Of a stretch of 36,505 nucleotides of DNA, positions 1 through 6,578 are shown piece after piece. Source of the DNA: Alphaproteobacteria bacterium (GTDB taxonomy: Bacteria; Pseudomonadota; Alphaproteobacteria; SHVW01). The notes under the pieces are model-generated. The model did no database searches and was not told the DNA's origin. It saw only the letters and a program-made list of their open reading frames with translations. The stretch is taken from the NCBI GenBank assembly GCA_016869645.1, contig VGDO01000036.1, positions 1-36,505 on the forward strand, written 5' to 3'. The position numbers were made by a program, and so were the translations under genes. Every line of letters begins with the position of its first letter. Positions within the stretch are counted from its first letter, which is position 1.

Positions 1-56
1 GAGGGCGGAAACAGCCACACTTGATCAACGTCCCACGGACGAAAGGTCTTGCTCAT
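1..56 (-). CDS. IS1182-like transposase, N-terminal fragment (cut by window edge)
   Basis: An ATG at 56-54 opens a frame that runs off the left edge and gives 18 codons, starting MSKTFRPWDVDQVW and ending in a Pro-Pro pair. This N-terminus (MSKTFRPW-x-VDQ-x-x-L-x-PPS) is the one I know from IS1182-family (DUF772) transposases, which continue with a 'VPxGHLAHFVRD' stretch lying outside the window. So an insertion sequence probably begins within the next ~60 bases to the right and extends left. I cannot define its terminal inverted repeat or target duplication from one end. The call rests on short but characteristic similarity. Whether the element is intact is unknown. Confidence 0.6.
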   Translation of the reverse strand, partial: MSKTFRPWDVDQVWLFPP

Positions 57-330
57 GTGAAATACGAATCACGACACGATACCGCCGTCGAGCAAAATCC
101 GATTACTCGGACAGGCTCCTAGAGCGGGGTCGTTTCGGATTGAAGCGCTGCTTCGGTCTGAAACGTGAATCCCGCTCTCGAATCGTGAGGTAAGACCGCG
201 ATTCACGTCGTTCATCGAATCGCATGGGCGTTTCAATGAAGGACGACCGCGGTCTTGGCTCCCGAGAGACCCGCGGCGCCGATTGTACACCGCGACGGCC
301 TCCCCGCGCCACGGCGGAGGCTTGCCTCGG
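57..330. other. Gene-free stretch: presumed IS end and nested inverted repeats
   Basis: About 270 bases without a convincing gene lie between the transposase start and the stop of the Ldh-type gene. The left part should hold the promoter and terminal repeat of the IS. From 120 the stretch holds a large palindromic repeat (listed separately). Two further 9-base inverted repeats are visible: ACGTGAATC at 163-171 with its complement at 200-208, and AAGACCGCG at 192-200 with its complement at 248-256. Open frames here on the minus strand have low-complexity, Arg/Ser-rich translations typical of GC-rich shadows. Confidence 0.5.
120..178. repeat. Palindromic intergenic repeat element (~59 bp)
   Basis: AGAGCGGG at 120-127 is mirrored by CCCGCTCT at 171-178. 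The arms continue to pair inward: GTTTC-x-GA near the left arm against the complement of TCTGAAAC on the right, then GAAGC at 142-146 against GCTTC at 150-154 around a 3-base loop. The result is one imperfect hairpin nearly 60 bases long. AGAGCGGG...CCCGCTCT hairpins of this size are a familiar dispersed intergenic repeat of rhizobial genomes (family knowledge, not searched here). A diverged relative lies at 22712-22762. No function can be assigned. Such repeats may be targets for IS insertion. Confidence 0.6.
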
Positions 331-1410
331 TCAGCCCCGGAGCACGAATTCGACGTTGCTGTTGCGCGCAACCGACCGGATTTCGTCGTAGAGCGTCTCG
401 GTCATGGGCACGCCCGACCGCGTCCGTTCGGCGTGGGCGGCGTATTCCGGGTCGCCCGCGACCATGACCGGCTGAGCGGGGTCGACCGGCAGCGTGGCGC
501 GCATGAGGTCGACGACATGGTCGAGGTCGTCATCGAATCCCTCGTCGCCGCGCAGCAGATCGGGCGACAGAGCCAAAAAGAAATGGCCGAATCGGCCAGG
601 ACCGAGGTCGGTTTCGGTGCGGCCGACGCCTGGCCGCAGCATGCCGGTACCGGTCAGCGTATCGCACAGTATCTGCACCATCATGGCGAGGCCGTATCCC
701 TTGTGGCCGCCGCGCGCGCGATCGCCGCCAAGCGGCGTCAGGCGGCGCGCCTCGAAGGCGTGCTGCGAATTGGTGATCGGACGTCCGGCCTCGTCGAGCG
801 CCAAGCCCTCGGGCAGCTTCTTCTTCGCGCGGCGCGCAATGTTGATCTTCCCGAAGGCGACCGTGCTGGTTGCCATATCGAGGCAGAACGGCCGGTTGCG
901 CCGGCCCGGCGCGGCGAATGCGATGGGGTTGGTGCCGAGCATCGGCTCGCGGCCGAAGGTCGGCACCGTGAAGCCGGTCGCACCTGCCGTCATGGCCATG
1001 CCGATCATGCCCTCGGCGGCCGCCATCAGCGCGTAGTGGCCGGCCGCGCCGAAGTGATCGGTGCGGCGCACACCGACCGCGGCGACACCGGCCGTCCTGG
1101 CCTTGTCGATCGCCATGTTCATCGCCTGGACGGAGGGGACGTAGCCGAGCCCGCCGCCGCCATCGATCAGCCCGAGCGCCGGCAGATCGGTGACGACGTG
1201 GATGTGCGGCGTCATGGTCAGCCGTCCCTGGCGCAGCCAGCGCTCGTAGGACGGGATCATGCCGATGCCATGCGAATCGATGCCGCGCAGATCCGTCTCG
1301 GTCATGACGTGGACCGTGGTCGCGACGTGATCCTCGGGCATGCCCCATGCCGAGAAGATGAGACTCATCTGGCGTCGCAACTGGTCGGCGCTGACCACAA
1401 TTCCTTTCAT
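331..1410 (-). CDS. Ldh-family (malate/L-lactate/ureidoglycolate-type) NAD(P) dehydrogenase
   Basis: A 359-aa member of the Ldh_2 family, NAD(P)-dependent 2-hydroxyacid dehydrogenases with a fold unlike classical LDH. Visible family signatures are RGIDSHG at 42-48, the DHFGAAGHY segment at 118-126 with the putative catalytic His119, GTNPIAFAAPG, DMATSTVAFGK and the C-terminal HKGYGLAMMVQIL stretch. Length fits the family (about 340-360). The ATG at 1410 was chosen over an upstream start because it overlaps the CoA-transferase stop as ATGA (1407-1410), a translational-coupling junction. It is therefore the second gene of a two-gene operon with the CaiB-like gene. The substrate is probably a 2-hydroxy/2-oxo acid. 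Lactate, malate, sulfolactate and ureidoglycolate cannot be told apart here. Confidence 0.88.
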   Translation of the reverse strand: MKGIVVSADQLRRQMSLIFSAWGMPEDHVATTVHVMTETDLRGIDSHGIGMIPSYERWLRQGRLTMTPHIHVVTDLPALGLIDGGGGLGYVPSVQAMNMAIDKARTAGVAAVGVRRTDHFGAAGHYALMAAAEGMIGMAMTAGATGFTVPTFGREPMLGTNPIAFAAPGRRNRPFCLDMATSTVAFGKINIARRAKKKLPEGLALDEAGRPITNSQHAFEARRLTPLGGDRARGGHKGYGLAMMVQILCDTLTGTGMLRPGVGRTETDLGPGRFGHFFLALSPDLLRGDEGFDDDLDHVVDLMRATLPVDPAQPVMVAGDPEYAAHAERTRSGVPMTETLYDEIRSVARNSNVEFVLRG

Positions 1411-2555
1411 GTCTGGCTCATCTCCTCTGCCCAACTCTTGTGCTCTCCCAGGCGCGGGAACGGTTTCGCATCGCCCGCATCGCGATAGCAGGTCGCAAGC
1501 GGCACCGGCAGTGCCGGAACAGGACGCGGTCCTACAATTTGTGCCGCGAAGAGTCCGCGATCGCGGAAATGCGGCTCGCACATGGCCTCGTCGAGCGTGC
1601 GCGCGACGGCGCAACACACGTCGCGGCCGGCGAAAGCCTGGCGCCAATGCTCGGCGGTGCGGCCGGCGATGATGCGCGCGACGGCGGCTCGCGTCGCGGC
1701 GGGATCGCCGCCGTCATCGGCGAGTTTCCGGTCGAGCCCGATCGCGGCACAGAAATTTTGCCAGAATTTCTGCTCCAGGGGCGCCGCGGCGACGAACTTG
1801 CCGTCCGAGGTTGGATAGACCTGGTAGCGCGGCGATCCGCCGGCGAGGAGTCCGCTGCCAGGCTTGGGCGCACCGCACCCTGCCGCGATCTCGCCCTGCG
1901 CCCAGAACGACCAGGCGAACAGCCCGTCGGTCATGGCGACATCGAGATGACGGCCGCGGCCGGTCCGCTCGGCCTCGCGCAGCGCCATCAGAATGTTGAT
2001 GACCGCGGGCAGCGCGCCGCCGCCGATATCGGCGATCAGGCCCGGCGGCACCGGCGGCGTGCCGTCGGCTCCCGCTGCCAGCATCAGCAGGCCGGTCTCC
2101 GCCAGGTAGTTGAGGTCATGGCCGGCCACCTGGGCCATGGGCCCCGCCTGGCCGTAGCCCGTGATCGAGCAGTAGACGAGGCGCGGATTGAGGCGGCTCA
2201 GCTCGTCATGGCCGAGACCGAGCCGTGCCATCACGCCGGGACGAAACTGCTCGACCAGGACATGGGCCTCGCACGCGAGCTGGCGGACCCGCTCGACCGC
2301 CGCAGGTTGCTTGAGGTCGAGGGCGAGGCTGCGCTTGCCGCGGTTGAGCAGCGCGAAATTGTGGCCGGCGGCGTCGGCGAAGGCCGGCGGAAAGCCGCGC
2401 ATGTCGTCGCCGCCCTCCGGCCGCTCGACCTTGAGCACGTCCGCACCCGCCTCGGCAAGAATGAGGGTCGCGAGCGGACCGGGCAGCAGGGTGGAGAAGT
2501 CCAGCACGCGGATGCCGGCGAGCGGCCGGGAGCGCGGCTGCAATGGGCTGGTCAT
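1407..2555 (-). CDS. CaiB/BaiF family (type III) CoA-transferase
   Basis: A 382-aa type III CoA-transferase, moving CoA between carboxylic acids through an aspartyl-CoA thioester. The N-terminal Rossmann-like part reads IRVLDFSTLLPGPLAT (15-30), followed by GADVLKVERPEGGD (38-50) and NRGKRSLALDL (71-81). YCSITGYGQAGP (128-139) leads to GHD at 145-147, where Asp147 is the expected catalytic nucleophile. These match alpha-methylacyl-CoA racemase/formyl-CoA transferase relatives. The ATG at 2555 follows a plausible spacer and opposes the dehydrogenase at 2652. The 3' end overlaps the Ldh-type gene by 4 nt. Racemase and CoA-transferase roles cannot be separated from sequence, but pairing with a hydroxyacid dehydrogenase favours activation of an organic acid. 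Confidence 0.9.
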   Translation of the reverse strand: MTSPLQPRSRPLAGIRVLDFSTLLPGPLATLILAEAGADVLKVERPEGGDDMRGFPPAFADAAGHNFALLNRGKRSLALDLKQPAAVERVRQLACEAHVLVEQFRPGVMARLGLGHDELSRLNPRLVYCSITGYGQAGPMAQVAGHDLNYLAETGLLMLAAGADGTPPVPPGLIADIGGGALPAVINILMALREAERTGRGRHLDVAMTDGLFAWSFWAQGEIAAGCGAPKPGSGLLAGGSPRYQVYPTSDGKFVAAAPLEQKFWQNFCAAIGLDRKLADDGGDPAATRAAVARIIAGRTAEHWRQAFAGRDVCCAVARTLDEAMCEPHFRDRGLFAAQIVGPRPVPALPVPLATCYRDAGDAKPFPRLGEHKSWAEEMSQT

Positions 2556-2651
2556 TGCGTGGAATGGTAGGCGAGGGCCGCGCCTTGCGGCAACCCGGGC
2601 ATTCCGGCACCTTGGCGGCCGCCTGAAACGCTCATTGGGGCCCCGGATCAC
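2556..2651. promoter_or_regulatory. Divergent promoter region, CoA-transferase / tartrate dehydrogenase
   Basis: Ninety-six bases separate two divergently read genes, so both transcripts should start here or just inside the flanking genes. The stretch is GC-rich and I could not identify convincing -35/-10 elements or an operator. No regulator gene lies next to it. Confidence 0.3.
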
Positions 2652-3728
2652 ATGCGCAGCTACCGCATCGCCGCCATTCCCGCCGACGGCATCGGCATCG
2701 AGGTGATCGATGCCGGGCTCGAGGTGCTCAAGGTGCTCGAGCAGCGCGCCGGTGACTTTCGCCTCGAGGTCGAGCATTTCCCGTGGGGCTCGGCCTATTA
2801 CCGCAAGCATGGCCGCCTGATGGACGAGGACGGGCTCGAGCGGCTCAAGAAGTTCGACGCCATCTATTTCGGCGCGGTCGGCGCGCCCGACGTGCCCGAC
2901 CACGTGACGCTCTGGGGCCTGCGCCTGCCGATCTGCCAGGGCTTCGACCAGTACGCCAACGTGCGGCCGACCCGCGTGCTGCCGGGCCTCAAGAGCCCGC
3001 TGGCCGGCGTCGGTGCAGGCGATCTCGACTGGGTCATCATCCGCGAGAACAGCGAAGGCGAGTATGCCGGCGCCGGCGGCCGCGTCCATCGCGGCCTGCC
3101 CGAGGAGGTCGGCACCGAGGTCGCCGTGTTCACGCGCGCGGGCGTGCGGCGCATCATGCGCTTCGCCTTCGAGCTGGCGCAGAAGCGCCCGCGCAGACTC
3201 CTAACGCTGATCACCAAGTCGAACGCGCAGCGCCACGGCATGGTGATGTGGGACGAAATTTTCTACGACACGGCGCGCGACTTCCCCGATGTCAGGACCG
3301 ATAAGGAACTGGTCGACGCCGCGACCACGCGCATGGTGCTCAAGCCCGGCACCCTCGACGTCATGGTCGCAACCAACCTGCATGCCGACATCCTGAGCGA
3401 TCTGGCGGCGGCGCTGGCCGGCAGCCTCGGCGTGGCGCCGACCGCCAATCTCAATCCCGAGCGCCGCTTTCCCTCGATGTTCGAGCCGATCCACGGCTCG
3501 GCCTTCGACATCACGGGCATGGGCATCGCCAATCCGATCGCGTCCTTCTGGACCGCCTCGATGATGCTCGAGCATCTGGGCGAGCGCGAGGCATCCGCGC
3601 GGCTCATGGCGGCGATCGAGCGGGTCACCGCCGCCGGCGCGCCGCGCACGCCCGACCTCGGCGGCACCGCGGCCACGAAGGACGTCACGCGCGCGGTGTG
3701 CGACGCGCTGCTCGGCGCGAACGTTTGA
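2652..3728 (+). CDS. Tartrate dehydrogenase / D-malate dehydrogenase (decarboxylating)
   Basis: A 358-aa enzyme of the isocitrate/isopropylmalate dehydrogenase superfamily, closest by eye to DmlA (YeaU) and TtuC. These oxidise D-malate or tartrate with NAD and Mn/Mg, with decarboxylation of D-malate to pyruvate. Visible signatures: IPADGIGIEV near the N-terminus, FDAIYFGAVGAPDVPDH (69-84), the arginines at 105, 108 and 131, RENSEGEY with the catalytic Tyr138, TKSN with Lys189, and the metal-binding ADILSD segment with Asp246 and Asp250. NPE at 268-270 and EPIHGSA at 278-284 are also family hallmarks. The length equals the E. coli enzyme. It is divergent from the CoA-transferase/Ldh-type pair, which suggests a shared 2-hydroxydicarboxylate theme. 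The exact substrate is uncertain. Confidence 0.88.
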   Translation: MRSYRIAAIPADGIGIEVIDAGLEVLKVLEQRAGDFRLEVEHFPWGSAYYRKHGRLMDEDGLERLKKFDAIYFGAVGAPDVPDHVTLWGLRLPICQGFDQYANVRPTRVLPGLKSPLAGVGAGDLDWVIIRENSEGEYAGAGGRVHRGLPEEVGTEVAVFTRAGVRRIMRFAFELAQKRPRRLLTLITKSNAQRHGMVMWDEIFYDTARDFPDVRTDKELVDAATTRMVLKPGTLDVMVATNLHADILSDLAAALAGSLGVAPTANLNPERRFPSMFEPIHGSAFDITGMGIANPIASFWTASMMLEHLGEREASARLMAAIERVTAAGAPRTPDLGGTAATKDVTRAVCDALLGANV

Positions 3729-3757
3729 CAGCTAGACGAAGAACGGTTTCGGTAACC

Positions 3758-4186
3758 TCAGGCGTTCGTCGCATTCCATGGATCGATGACCCGGATTCCG
3801 GCGGCCGTGAATGGCGCCAAATCACGTGTCGCGACAGACATCCGATGCGCTGCGGCAATCGATGCAATCTGGCCATCTGCGACGCTCATGACACGTCCAG
3901 CAGCTTGAGCCCGCGTGACAACGCCCGGATAGGCTTCTGCCGCAGCAAGATCGAAGGCCAATATCCGATCGGCAAAGAGAGTGATCGCCCGCTGCGTCAA
4001 GGCATCGCCGAGGGTCCTCTTGCGCCGGCCATTGGGTAGCAAGGCAATGCCGAGCAGCAATTCCGCCAAGCTGACCGTCGACAGATAAAGAGTTTCGGTC
4101 GCCTGCTCGTCAAGCCAAGCAATGACCGCGGGAGCCGGCGTCGCACGCATCGTCTCAGACACGACGTTGGTATCGAGCAGAATCAC
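3758..4186 (-). CDS. PIN-domain toxin (VapC/FitB type)
   Basis: A 142-aa PIN-domain ribonuclease, the toxin of a type II toxin-antitoxin pair. The acidic quartet that holds Mg2+ is visible: Asp5 in ILLDTNVVSE, Glu42 in the SLAELLLG segment, Asp104 in SVADGQIA and Asp122 in ATRDLAPF. The start is a GTG at 4186 overlapping the antitoxin stop as GTGA (4183-4186), so toxin translation is coupled to antitoxin translation. VapC proteins cut tRNA or rRNA. FitB-like members have also been linked to DNA-bound regulation by the toxin-antitoxin complex. Its target is not predictable. It lies convergent to the tartrate dehydrogenase with only 29 nt between stops. Confidence 0.92.
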   Translation of the reverse strand: MILLDTNVVSETMRATPAPAVIAWLDEQATETLYLSTVSLAELLLGIALLPNGRRKRTLGDALTQRAITLFADRILAFDLAAAEAYPGVVTRAQAAGRVMSVADGQIASIAAAHRMSVATRDLAPFTAAGIRVIDPWNATNA

Positions 4187-4416
4187 TTGAACTCGGCCGG
4201 CTCTGCTGGCGCACGATTCCGCCGCACCTCGAGATCGACCCCAGGCCGAAACATCTTCATCAGAGCCGTTCCAATTCCCGGGCGGTCCGCCGAGCGCACA
4301 GCCTCATCGAGGATTGCCCGAACCTCCGCCTCAACGCTGCGCCCCTTCTGCGCGGCACGCATGCGGAGCGCTCGATGGGTCGCATCGGAAATCTTGCGGA
4401 CGATCATTGCAGCCAT
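4183..4416 (-). CDS. Ribbon-helix-helix antitoxin (VapB/FitA type)
   Basis: A 77-aa antitoxin. The N-terminal MIVRKISDATHRALRMRA segment (residues 4-21) is a ribbon-helix-helix DNA-binding domain of the FitA/StbC kind. The segment that follows, through EVRAILDEAV, completes it. The C-terminal half, rich in charged residues and Pro, would wrap the toxin. ATG 4416 has a GGAG eight bases upstream (4425-4428); the Met at residue 4 is an alternative. The gene is first in the operon, as usual for autoregulated TA pairs. Its promoter overlaps palindromes that probably are its own operator. Confidence 0.9.
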   Translation of the reverse strand: MAAMIVRKISDATHRALRMRAAQKGRSVEAEVRAILDEAVRSADRPGIGTALMKMFRPGVDLEVRRNRAPAEPAEFK

Positions 4417-4418
4417 CT

Positions 4419-4475
4419 TGATATCTCCGAGCCAACAATAATAGCAATGATATCACTTCTCAAACATGATATCAA
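4419..4475 (-). promoter_or_regulatory. vapBC-type promoter with overlapping palindromic operators
   Basis: Read on the minus strand, TTGATA (4475-4470) and TATCAT (4452-4447) are separated by exactly 17 bases, a near-ideal sigma-70 promoter. The perfect palindrome TGATATCA occurs twice, at 4467-4474 (over the -35) and 4448-4455 (over the -10), 19 bases apart. A third, one-mismatch copy (TGATATCT) sits at 4419-4426 next to the ribosome-binding site. Two palindromes placed on the promoter elements are what a ribbon-helix-helix antitoxin would use for autorepression. The -35 end overlaps the last codon of the upstream hydrolase gene (stop at 4472-4474). Confidence 0.75.
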
Positions 4476-5731
4476 TTCAATGGCAGCGGTCTGCCGTCCA
4501 TCCCCTCGACCGCGATGCCGAGGTGCCGCAGGATCGTCGGCGCGATGTCGACGATCGAGGTCGACCCGGCGTGCACCGTGCCTGCTGCGACGCCCTTGCC
4601 AGACGCGATTAGGAACGGCCGCTGCTCCCAGCTGCCGAGCCCGCCATGGGAGCCGAGGCCGGTCTTGACCTTCGTCGTGCTCGACGCGGCGGCCATGTCG
4701 CTCGTGCCGGGCACGCCGAAGGAATTGGTCGCCGCGCCATTCCGCAGAGTGAAGGCGAGCGCCAAGCCGTGATCGGGCGCCATGCCGATTCGGCCGAGCT
4801 CCGCGCCGGCGATGACCTCGCCGATCCAAGCCTGCCGCGCGAGGAAATCGGCAATCTGCGCGGCGCGGTCGCCGGTCCCGGCGGCACAGTAGACCAAGCC
4901 GCTGAAATCCTGGCATGCGACGACGACGTCCGTGGAGGCGAGATCGCGCTTGAGCCCGGCCTGGACCAGCAGCGCATCCGGCCGCACCGTCGTACCCACC
5001 GTTTCGTGGCCGTGGTCCGAGCCGACCAGGAGGAGGACATCGTCGCCCTCCGCCGCAAGCGACGCGACCGTGTCGGCGACCATGCCGACGCATTGGTCGG
5101 CCGCGGCGACGACACGGCGGTGCTCGGACGAGCCGAGCTCGCTCGCATGCATGGTGTGATCGGGCTCGCACAGCCACAGCACGGACATGACCGGCCGGCG
5201 CCGGCGCAGGACATCGGAGCAGAAGCGCTCGGCCATGACGCGGTCGCCCGCGGCGTCGTGGGTGACGACCATCGGATCGGCGACCGCCCTCTCGCCGGGC
5301 CCATAGGAGCCGTCGCGGTGATAGACGTGGCCGTGCCCGTCGGGATCCTGGAAATAGGCCGCACCGGGCGAGACATTGGACATGACGATCTGGCCGCCGC
5401 GCTTGGCGAGACGTTCAGCGAGCGTCGGCACGCGCAGCGTGGCCCCGGTCGCGCGCCGCATGCGGCCGCGGAAATCGGGATTGCCGACGTCGCGCACGAC
5501 CAGCCCGTCACCCTCGTCGAGCGCCATGGTATTGCCGTGCAGACCGTGGCGCGCCGGACGGCAGCCCGTGGCGATGCTGGCCGAGGAGACGCGCGTCACC
5601 GACGGAAACACGCTGGCGTGGCTGGTGAAGCGGCGACCGGCCTGCGCCAGCCGCCAGATGTTGGGCGTCAGCTCCGGCGTCACCAGATCGGCGCGGTGAC
5701 CGTCGCAGATCACCAGAACGGCACGCTTCAT
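4472..5731 (-). CDS. Alkaline-phosphatase-superfamily phosphodiesterase/nucleotide pyrophosphatase-like hydrolase
   Basis: A 419-aa two-metal hydrolase of the type I phosphodiesterase/nucleotide pyrophosphatase group. Metal and catalytic segments are recognisable: VICDGHRADL with Asp10; the nucleophile loop FPSVTRVSSASIATG (42-56), where Thr46 aligns with the NPP nucleophile by its spacing to TG; RHGLHGN (61-67); CEPDHTMH; GSDHGHE; and GSHGGLGSWEQRP near the C-terminus. No signal peptide is seen, so it is probably cytoplasmic. AGGAG precedes ATG 5731. It follows the SDR gene by 24 nt on the same strand and is probably co-transcribed. The substrate could be a phosphodiester, a phosphonate or a sulfate ester. 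The last codons overlap the toxin-antitoxin promoter. Confidence 0.85.
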   Translation of the reverse strand: MKRAVLVICDGHRADLVTPELTPNIWRLAQAGRRFTSHASVFPSVTRVSSASIATGCRPARHGLHGNTMALDEGDGLVVRDVGNPDFRGRMRRATGATLRVPTLAERLAKRGGQIVMSNVSPGAAYFQDPDGHGHVYHRDGSYGPGERAVADPMVVTHDAAGDRVMAERFCSDVLRRRRPVMSVLWLCEPDHTMHASELGSSEHRRVVAAADQCVGMVADTVASLAAEGDDVLLLVGSDHGHETVGTTVRPDALLVQAGLKRDLASTDVVVACQDFSGLVYCAAGTGDRAAQIADFLARQAWIGEVIAGAELGRIGMAPDHGLALAFTLRNGAATNSFGVPGTSDMAAASSTTKVKTGLGSHGGLGSWEQRPFLIASGKGVAAGTVHAGSTSIVDIAPTILRHLGIAVEGMDGRPLPLN

Positions 5732-5755
5732 CGTCTTTCTCCTCGCTCGGAGAGC

Positions 5756-6490
5756 CTACTGCGCGCTCAATCCGCCGTCGATCACGAGCTCGCTGCCGGT
5801 CATGAAGGACGACGCGTCGGACAGCAGATGGACCGCCCCCAGCGCGATCTCCGCCCGCGTCGCGAGCCGCTGCATCGGCATCATGGCGACCATCTTCTCA
5901 TGAGCGCGGGCAGGCTCGCGCGTCTGGCCGACGATCGATTGCACCATGTCGGTCTCCGTGAAGGCCGGATGAATCGAGTTGCATCGAATCGGCGGCGCAA
6001 GGCGTGCGCCATAGAGCGCCACCGACTTGGTCAGGAGCCGCACGCCGCCCTTGCTGGCGTTGTAGGCGGCGAGGTTGTGACCGCCGACCAGGCCGGAGAT
6101 CGAGCTCATATTGACGATCGAGCCCGCCTTGCTCCGGCGCAGCAACCGGAACCCGTGCTTGCAGCCGAGGAAGGTGCCGTCGAGATTGACCGACTGCACG
6201 CGGCGCCAGTCCGCGAAACTCGTCGCCTCGACGGTGCCGAGGATGGCGATGCCGGCATTGTTGACCAGGCCGTCGAGCCGTCCGTGACGCGCCTCGACCC
6301 AGGCGATCGCCGCGATCCAGTCGGCCTCGCTCGTCACGTCGAGCGCATGGTCGATGTTCTTGGCCTCGGCCAGATCGGTGCGGATCGCCGTGCCGCCTTT
6401 GGCCACGACCGCATCGGAGATCGCCTCGCCGATGCCGCGTGCGGCGCCGGTCACGAGCACGATGCGGTCGTGCAGGGACTGTTCGGTCAT
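5756..6490 (-). CDS. Short-chain dehydrogenase/reductase (classical SDR)
   Basis: A 244-aa classical SDR oxidoreductase. The cofactor loop TGAARGIG is at 14-21, and DGLVNNAG, the catalytic Ser in VNMSSISG and the YNASK Tyr-Lys pair are all present. The C-terminus ends in the usual SELVIDGG. ATG 6490 was chosen because GGGAGG precedes it at good spacing; the longer open frame upstream has no family similarity. It is the first gene of a probable pair with the phosphodiesterase-like gene, and is divergent from the family-5 binding protein. The substrate is an unknown alcohol or ketone. Confidence 0.9.
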   Translation of the reverse strand: MTEQSLHDRIVLVTGAARGIGEAISDAVVAKGGTAIRTDLAEAKNIDHALDVTSEADWIAAIAWVEARHGRLDGLVNNAGIAILGTVEATSFADWRRVQSVNLDGTFLGCKHGFRLLRRSKAGSIVNMSSISGLVGGHNLAAYNASKGGVRLLTKSVALYGARLAPPIRCNSIHPAFTETDMVQSIVGQTREPARAHEKMVAMMPMQRLATRAEIALGAVHLLSDASSFMTGSELVIDGGLSAQ

Positions 6491-6578
6491 GCTGCCTCCC
6501 GGTGTTTGCCTGCCAGCCGGCCTCGCCCTATCCTGCCTGCCGACGGGGTCGAGTATGCCTGAGATCGGGAGAACTGCG

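Noticed and set aside
69..371. 100-codon minus-strand frame in the left gene-free stretch
   Set aside because: It crosses the repeat element and the Ldh-type 3' end, starts without a ribosome-binding site and is Arg/Ser-rich; no support as a gene.
283..1488. Long open frame on the plus strand opposite the Ldh-type gene
   Set aside because: It is the antisense shadow of a strongly conserved gene; the translation is rich in His/Arg/Asp/Gly without family similarity, as usual in GC-rich DNA.
4472..5731. Phosphonoacetate hydrolase (PhnA) linked to the phosphonate transporter
   Set aside because: Same superfamily, but the nucleophile-loop surroundings differ from what I know of PhnA, and it lies 13 kb away in another operon.
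4646..6562. 638-codon plus-strand open frame across the phosphodiesterase and SDR genes
   Set aside because: It runs antisense to two clearly conserved genes, and its composition is typical of a GC-rich shadow.
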